DNA of 36,624 nt from Candidatus Komeilibacteria bacterium S5_K13 (GTDB lineage: Bacteria; Patescibacteriota; Patescibacteriia; UBA1558; S5-K13): NCBI GenBank assembly GCA_019248485.1, contig JAEHGL010000010.1, positions 1 to 36,624 of the forward strand, written 5' to 3'. Of this stretch, positions 33,130 to 36,624 are shown one piece after another. The notes under the pieces are model-generated. The model did no database searches. It saw only the letters and a list, made by a program, of their open reading frames with translations, and was not told where the DNA came from. The position numbers were made by a program, and so were the translations under genes. Every line of letters starts with the position of its first letter. Within the stretch, counting starts at the first letter, position 1.

Positions 33130-33485
33130 AATAATTGTTATTTCTATAAAGAATTAAGAGTTTAATAATAATGTTAGTCTTGAAAAACAAGGTCTGGAAA
33201 AAGTTCTAATATACCGCTAAATTGAAGTTCGCTTTTAATACTTGTCCAATTAAGCATTCTGAATTTGTCCACTAGTGGGAGCCATCAAGAAAGCGCTGTT
33301 AAAATCAGTGTTTTTTTGTTTATTGAAGTGCTAGAACGGGTATATTATTTATGCTTTCAAATCCAATTGTGGCCATATTGTGGCCAAAACTTTATTATCA
33401 TTGTAAAAGCTCCTAATGGGAGTAAAATATAGATATAGGAGAATTAATAATTAAATTAACTTACTAATAAAACTAATACAAAAAT
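33130..33485. other. Non-coding gap at the right border of the element
   Basis: 356 nt without a credible gene. It holds TAATATACC (33209-33217) and GGTATATTA (33339-33347) as an inverted pair, the candidate att word TTCAAATCC (33356-33364), two ATTGTGGCCA words 11 nt apart (33366-33375, 33377-33386), and a possible promoter TTGTAA (33401) - 16 nt - TAAAAT (33423) for the SIMPL gene. Confidence 0.5.
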
Positions 33486-34223
33486 ATGAAAAAAATGTAC
33501 ATATTTCTAGCCGTTCTTTTGATTTTGGCGGTAACAGCTATTGTTATTGTAGCTTTGGTTGGAAAAAATAATACAAATCAACAAGATCGTTTTACTGTTA
33601 CTGGATCAGGCACTGTTTATGCTAAAGCCGATATTGCCAATATTGAAGTAGGGCTAAAGACTGAGGCAAAGAAAACCGCTGCTGAGGCAACAATTGAAAA
33701 TACTAAAAAAATGAACGATATTGTAGCTGAATTAAAAAAGCTTGGTATTGAAGAAAAGGATATAAAAACTTCTAATTATAATTTGAGCCCAGTTTATAAT
33801 TATACAAATACAAAGGGCCAGGAGCTTGTTGGTTATGAGGTGACACAAAATTTGACTCTTAAAATACGAGATCTTACTAAAATTGGTGATATAATTGCCA
33901 AAACTACTGAAAAAGGTGCTAATCAAATTGGAAATATAAACTTTACTATTGATGATGAATTTGCTCTAAAAAATCAAGCTAGAGAGCTTGCTATAGAAAA
34001 AGCTAAAGAAAAAGCTCAATTAATTGCCAAACAATCGGGTATGAGATTGGGCAAAATAAAGGGTTTGTTTGAAAGCTCTGATTCCATTCCACCTATAAGG
34101 TATGATTATACTAATGCTAAAATGGAAATTTCAGGTAGCGGTGATGCTATTTCTGCACCACTCATACAGTCAGGACAAAATGAAATTAAGGTAGAGGTAA
34201 CACTTACTTACGAGGTTAAGTAA
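33486..34223 (+). CDS. SIMPL (DUF541) domain protein
   Basis: 245 aa, with an N-terminal membrane helix or uncleaved signal (about 5-27, IFLAVLLILAVTAIVIVALV) and the extracytoplasmic SIMPL domain: FTVTGSGTVYAKADIANIEV at the start, AAEATIENTKKMNDIVAELK, KTSNYNLSPVYNYTNTKGQE, LVGYEVTQNLTLKIRDLTKI and ALKNQARELAIEKAKEKAQL near the end. This is the standard order of the family, which is found in envelope and oxidative-stress-related proteins such as E. coli YggE. The role here is unknown. It is followed by the terminator at 34255. Confidence 0.92.
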   Translation: MKKMYIFLAVLLILAVTAIVIVALVGKNNTNQQDRFTVTGSGTVYAKADIANIEVGLKTEAKKTAAEATIENTKKMNDIVAELKKLGIEEKDIKTSNYNLSPVYNYTNTKGQELVGYEVTQNLTLKIRDLTKIGDIIAKTTEKGANQIGNINFTIDDEFALKNQARELAIEKAKEKAQLIAKQSGMRLGKIKGLFESSDSIPPIRYDYTNAKMEISGSGDAISAPLIQSGQNEIKVEVTLTYEVK

Positions 34224-34254
34224 ACCCAAAAAAATTTATTTATCTGAAAAATAT

Positions 34255-34286
34255 AAACAAATAATCATTTTCATGGTTATTTGTTT
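34255..34286 (+). terminator. Rho-independent terminator after the SIMPL gene
   Basis: AAACAAATAA (34255-34264) pairs perfectly with TTATTTGTTT (34277-34286), and inner bases can extend the stem to 13 bp. It lies 31 nt after the stop codon. Confidence 0.7.
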
Positions 34287-34331
34287 TGATTTATTAGAAT
34301 ATGCCTAAAGACTTCCATAAACTCAATATTG

Positions 34332-34340
34332 TGCTATAAT
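34332..34340 (+). promoter_or_regulatory. Extended -10 promoter of the 26-aa ORF
   Basis: TGCTATAAT is a perfect extended -10 (TGnTATAAT), 45 nt before the ATG at 34386. No clear -35 is seen, which is normal for extended -10 promoters. Confidence 0.6.
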
Positions 34341-34385
34341 AAACACGATATTAATTTATCCTATTAAAAATTGACGAACAACAAC

Positions 34386-34466
34386 ATGTACAAAAAGAAA
34401 AAGGTAGCAAAAAGAAAGCATAGAAAAAATGCTGGTAAAGAAATTACAAATCTAAGAAATAGATAA
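34386..34466 (+). CDS. Very small basic protein, 26 aa
   Basis: 26 aa: MYKKKKVAKRKHRKNAGKEI then TNLRNR, with 14 Lys, Arg or His residues. Too short for most gene finders, but it has its own extended -10 promoter and sits in a 290-nt gap between genes that otherwise show only terminator and promoter signals. Its composition resembles tiny ribosome- or nucleic-acid-binding proteins. Function unknown and the coding status is uncertain. Confidence 0.45.
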   Translation: MYKKKKVAKRKHRKNAGKEITNLRNR

Positions 34467-34554
34467 TAATTGATTCTTTAAATTTATAAAAACCCGTTAG
34501 ATAAATATTGGTCTATTGGGTGTAAATAAAATATTAAACCTTTATAAAAACGTG

Positions 34555-35157
34555 ATGAATAAAAAAAATATAGAAAAATCTAATGGACGAAAAAAAGCCA
34601 CACTAATAGCATACTTGTTTGTTTTTGGAATTATGTTATCAGGGTGTACAGGCGGTGAAGATAAAATCACAAAAACTGATTTAATAAATCTTAAATCGGA
34701 TTTAATAGATGAAATGAATCAAAAACTAGCAGAAAACACTGTTGCCATAAAAGATGAATTAAAGAAACAGGCAGAAGCTAGCATTCCAACAACTACTATT
34801 GTAGTGGCAACAACTACATGGTCTGAATATATAAACACAAAATACGGATTTACAATATCATTTCCAGATACTTGGAAAGGCTATGCAGTAAAAGAAAGAA
34901 AGCTAAGCTGGGGTACAAATGGATCTAGTAATTCAATAGACTTCATGTTGAATAATGATATTAAGATGTTTAATATCACAATGCTTACTAAGAAACAATG
35001 GGCTGCTATTTCAAAACTTGATGGTCAAAAACTAACTCTTTTAGATGAAAATAATACTTATGTTTTTGCATACACAAGGGCTCAAGATTTTGGAGATCTA
35101 ATTTCATATGCAAAAGATATTTCAGAAATTGTAAAGACATTTAAGCTTAACGAGTAA
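34555..35157 (+). CDS. Lipoprotein with C-terminal PsbP-like domain
   Basis: 200 aa from the ATG at 34555 (longer TTG and GTG starts at 34516 and 34552 are less likely). The N-terminus has basic residues, a hydrophobic stretch (ATLIAYLFVFGIML) and the lipobox LSGC with C31, so it should be lipid-anchored. A coiled-coil-like region follows (NLKSDLIDEMNQKLAENTVA). The C-terminal domain (about 92-200) starts YINTKYGFTISFPDTWKGY, a pattern of PsbP-like or DUF1795-type proteins. Function unknown; probably an envelope protein. Confidence 0.75.
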   Translation: MNKKNIEKSNGRKKATLIAYLFVFGIMLSGCTGGEDKITKTDLINLKSDLIDEMNQKLAENTVAIKDELKKQAEASIPTTTIVVATTTWSEYINTKYGFTISFPDTWKGYAVKERKLSWGTNGSSNSIDFMLNNDIKMFNITMLTKKQWAAISKLDGQKLTLLDENNTYVFAYTRAQDFGDLISYAKDISEIVKTFKLNE

Positions 35158-35207
35158 CATATTATGTTCGAAAACAAGTGGCCAGAAGCAATTCGGGTCA
35201 TTTTCTA

Positions 35208-35236
35208 TTTACGTGAGTACAAAAAAGTTATATAAT
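35208..35236 (+). promoter_or_regulatory. Promoter of the DUF378 gene
   Basis: TTTACG (35208-35213) and TATAAT (35231-35236) with 17-nt spacing, 30 nt before the ATG at 35267. Confidence 0.5.
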
Positions 35237-35266
35237 TTATATGTCTAATAATTAAAATAAAAATAA

Positions 35267-35476
35267 ATGCATAGGTTAAACGCACTAGATTTCCTAGCTC
35301 TCATACTAGTTATAGTTGGAGCATTAAACTGGGGAATGGTTGGGTTATTTAATTTAAACGTAGTATCAACCATTTTTGCTGATATGAACTTTGTAAGTAA
35401 TCTAATATTTGTATTAGTTGCTTGCGCAGGATTATATTTATTAATTACGCTTGGAAAGTTTGCAAAAAAGAAATAA
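35267..35476 (+). CDS. DUF378 family membrane protein
   Basis: 69 aa with two membrane helices (about 8-28 and 42-61). It reads MHRLNALDFLALILVIVGAL, NWGMVGLFNLNVVSTIFADM and a LVACAGLYLLITLGKFAKKK end, which matches the DUF378 (YuzA-like) family in both length and motif GALNWGMVGLF. The role is unknown. It is followed 18 nt later by a strong terminator. Confidence 0.92.
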   Translation: MHRLNALDFLALILVIVGALNWGMVGLFNLNVVSTIFADMNFVSNLIFVLVACAGLYLLITLGKFAKKK

Positions 35477-35494
35477 GTATATTTATAGAATTTA

Positions 35495-35530
35495 AAAAAG
35501 TCGTCTAGATATCCATCCGACGACTTTTTA
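35495..35530 (+). terminator. Strong rho-independent terminator
   Basis: AAAAAGTCGTC (35495-35505) pairs perfectly with GACGACTTTTT (35519-35529), 11 bp with a 13-nt loop and T run. It lies between the DUF378 gene and the convergent DUF218 gene, 26 nt from the latter's stop codon, so it may serve both. Confidence 0.85.
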
Positions 35531-35555
35531 TTTTTCTAACGATTCGGGAGCTCAT

Positions 35556-36068
35556 TTAAATGGTTCTGGCTTTGTTCCGGAAATACATTTCAGGCCACCT
35601 CCATCCAAGCCAGTAAAAAAGACCCACATCTAATCCTATGATTTCAACCAACACCTTTTTGAGTGTTATGTGAGATCTGGAACCTATGATTTGAATTTTT
35701 TTTACTTTTTTTCTAGCAAGCAACATCCAAATTTGCCACGTTCTTGGAACATGATAATCGGATGTTATAACGGTGATTTCGTCATCCTTAGAAAGTATTT
35801 CTAAACACAATTCAACATTGTGAATGGTGGTCAAACTTTTGCTTTCCAATCTGATTGGTATTTTGACACCTTGTGATTTTAGATAATATTGCAGAGCTTC
35901 AGCTATTGAGGTGTTATATTGGCTTTTTTCAAAGATACCTCCAGATACGATAACGAGGTCGTATTTGCCCGTATCGATTGCCTCTTTCGCTCTTTTTGCT
36001 CTAGACAACGAATCACTACTAAGAGACGCTCCTACATTAGTGTTTCCATGTACTATTAAGATATTCAC
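35556..36068 (-). CDS. DUF218 (YdcF/SanA-like) protein
   Basis: 170 aa. It starts at a GTG at 36068 with GGGAGGA (a strong Shine-Dalgarno site) 6 nt before it, one of the few clear sites in the window. Motifs typical of DUF218 are NILIVHGNTN, LVIVSGGIFEKSQYNTS, ALQYYLKSQGV, RLESKSLTTIHNVELC and ITVITSDYHVPRTWQIW, with the conserved E, T, N and H residues (LESKSLTTIHN, SDYHVPR). No N-terminal membrane helix is seen, unlike many YdcF proteins. The family includes SanA and ElyC-type envelope proteins. It lies about 30 nt from the IS30-type element. Confidence 0.85.
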   Translation of the reverse strand: MNILIVHGNTNVGASLSSDSLSRAKRAKEAIDTGKYDLVIVSGGIFEKSQYNTSIAEALQYYLKSQGVKIPIRLESKSLTTIHNVELCLEILSKDDEITVITSDYHVPRTWQIWMLLARKKVKKIQIIGSRSHITLKKVLVEIIGLDVGLFYWLGWRWPEMYFRNKARTI

Positions 36069-36094
36069 AATATCCTCCCTTTCCTACATTCGCA

Positions 36095-36624
36095 TTTGAA
36101 TCCGAACACTTGTAGAATAAAAAGATGAAAAAAACAATAAAAAGTTCTCACACCTTTCTAAAAGTGAGCGTTTAGAAATAGGGATATTATTAAAGAGAAA
36201 ATATTCTTTAAGAGACATATCTAAGTCATTAGAAAGAAGTATTTCTACAATTTCAGATGAGATAAAAAGAAATATTGTAAATGGAGAATATAATCCAATT
36301 AAAGCAAATCATAAGGCATATGTAAGAAGAAAAAATAGCAAATATCAACCAATGAAGATAATTAAGAATAGTTTTTTAAGAAGCGTTGTTGATAATATGC
36401 TCTATGATGATCAGTCACCACCAAACATTGCAGGAAGAATAAATAATCATGAAAGTAAATTACCAAACATATCAAAAGATAGTATATACAGATATATAGC
36501 TAGTCCATATGGAAGAAGAATAGAATACTATTTATCAACACGAGTAAAAAGAAGATATAGAAGACCAAAATCAAAAAAACTAGAAGATAGAACATTCATT
36601 GATAAAAGACCAAAAAGCATTGAT
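36095..36624 (+). mobile_element. IS30-family insertion sequence, left part
   Basis: The window ends inside this element. The likely left end is the stretch starting with TTTGAATCCGAACACTTGTA at about 36095, which I take to be the terminal inverted repeat; this cannot be confirmed without the right end. A transposase reading frame follows. Confidence 0.6.
36125..36624 (+). pseudogene. IS30-like transposase, N-terminal part, frameshifted at its start
   Basis: From about 36139 the plus-strand frame reads KFSHLSKSERLEIGILLKRK, YSLRDISKSLERSISTISDE and IKRNIVNGEYNPIKANHKAY, the IS30 helix-turn-helix N-terminus, then DNMLYDDQSPPNIAGRINN and IASPYGRRIEYYLSTRVKRR. No start codon exists in this frame after the TAA at 36118. 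The ATG at 36125 is followed by an A7 run and enters the wrong frame, while one more A would give MKKNNKKFSHLSKSERLEIG. The catalytic DDE domain lies beyond the window. It may be a decayed copy, a sequencing error, or slippage on the A run. Confidence 0.75.

Larger units (their letters stand above)
25148..33364. mobile_element. Integrated plasmid-like element at tRNA-Gln (approximate limits)
   Basis: About 8.2 kb. It contains a large serine recombinase at the tRNA end, an excisionase-like HTH protein, a restriction-modification pair, a second recombinase-like protein, a phage/plasmid-type Rep and several unknowns, almost all on the minus strand. The left limit is taken in the T loop of tRNA-Gln (TTCAAATCC at 25148-25156). 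The right limit is a guess based on the only good match to that word beyond the last cargo gene (33356-33364). No origin is seen, but a Rep gene and inverted repeats near 30912-30942 fit a former or alternative plasmid state. No transfer genes are present. Confidence 0.6.

Noticed and set aside
33281-33293. GAGCCA near 33290 as the tRNA 3'-end copy of the attachment site
   Set aside because: Only six bases match the tRNA-Gln end and the neighbouring bases differ. This is expected by chance.
35164-35235. 23-aa ORF MFENKWPEAIRVIFYLREYK
   Set aside because: It overlaps the likely promoter of the DUF378 gene and has no Shine-Dalgarno site or other support.
1-36624. Recoded genetic code (TGA as glycine, known in some CPR lineages)
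   Set aside because: TGA acts as a stop at the ends of real genes here, for example the ATGA overlaps of the polysaccharide operon, and conserved proteins contain no in-frame TGA.

Overview
The window is very AT-rich, with small proteins, dense same-strand operons (many 1-32 nt overlaps), few visible Shine-Dalgarno sites and the standard genetic code (TGA is a working stop). A DnaX gene sits beside a conserved protein of unknown function and a TraD/VirB4-like ATPase with its small partner. GC-rich palindromic and low-complexity repeats fill the gaps between genes. Together these point to a Candidate Phyla Radiation bacterium (Patescibacteria, probably Parcubacteria-like). That assignment is inference from gene content, not from a marker-gene tree.

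Layout. (1) 1-11432, plus strand: a surface-polysaccharide operon. It starts inside a frameshifted Wzx-type flippase and continues with a DegT/StrS sugar aminotransferase, a WbqC protein, a second PLP-fold protein and a sugar-formyltransferase-like gene. Then come six glycosyltransferases (one an alpha-1,2-fucosyltransferase of family GT11), an FkbM methyltransferase and a DUF268 protein. The convergent gene at 11465-12835 encodes the polyprenyl-phosphate sugar phosphotransferase that would start glycan assembly. (2) 13144-24726: core genes. These are a secreted fibronectin-III protein, tRNA-Glu, a HAD phosphatase, tRNA-dihydrouridine synthase, CysS, CorA, the ATPase pair, a conserved unknown and DnaX. 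The spaces between them hold at least five repeat-rich hairpin regions. (3) 24777-25170: tRNA-Asn and tRNA-Gln. (4) About 25.15-33.4 kb: an integrated plasmid-like element next to tRNA-Gln. One long minus-strand gene series runs from a 407-aa unknown through a 54-aa protein, a phage/plasmid-type Rep, a recombinase-like protein without a catalytic domain, a 97-aa unknown, an excisionase-like HTH protein, a C5-cytosine methyltransferase and a HpaII-like restriction enzyme to a full large serine recombinase. The recombinase reading frame ends inside tRNA-Gln, antisense to it. A membrane protein and a 63-aa protein are divergent on the plus strand. (5) 33486-36068: cell-envelope genes (SIMPL, a lipoprotein, DUF378, a DUF218/YdcF protein) and a tiny basic ORF. 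(6) 36095-36624: the left part of an IS30-family insertion sequence, cut by the window edge.

How the genes fit together. Region 1 plausibly makes, modifies (amino, formyl, methyl and fucosyl groups) and exports a repeat-unit glycan. Region 4 is a self-contained mobile unit in which the recombinase, a probable directionality factor and a CCGG-type restriction-modification pair lie in one tightly packed operon. The most notable features of this element are the catalytic-domain-less recombinase paralogue, which shares a 60-nt, 59/60-identical block with the full recombinase inside otherwise diverged genes, and a terminator-like hairpin placed directly against the start codon of the rep operon.
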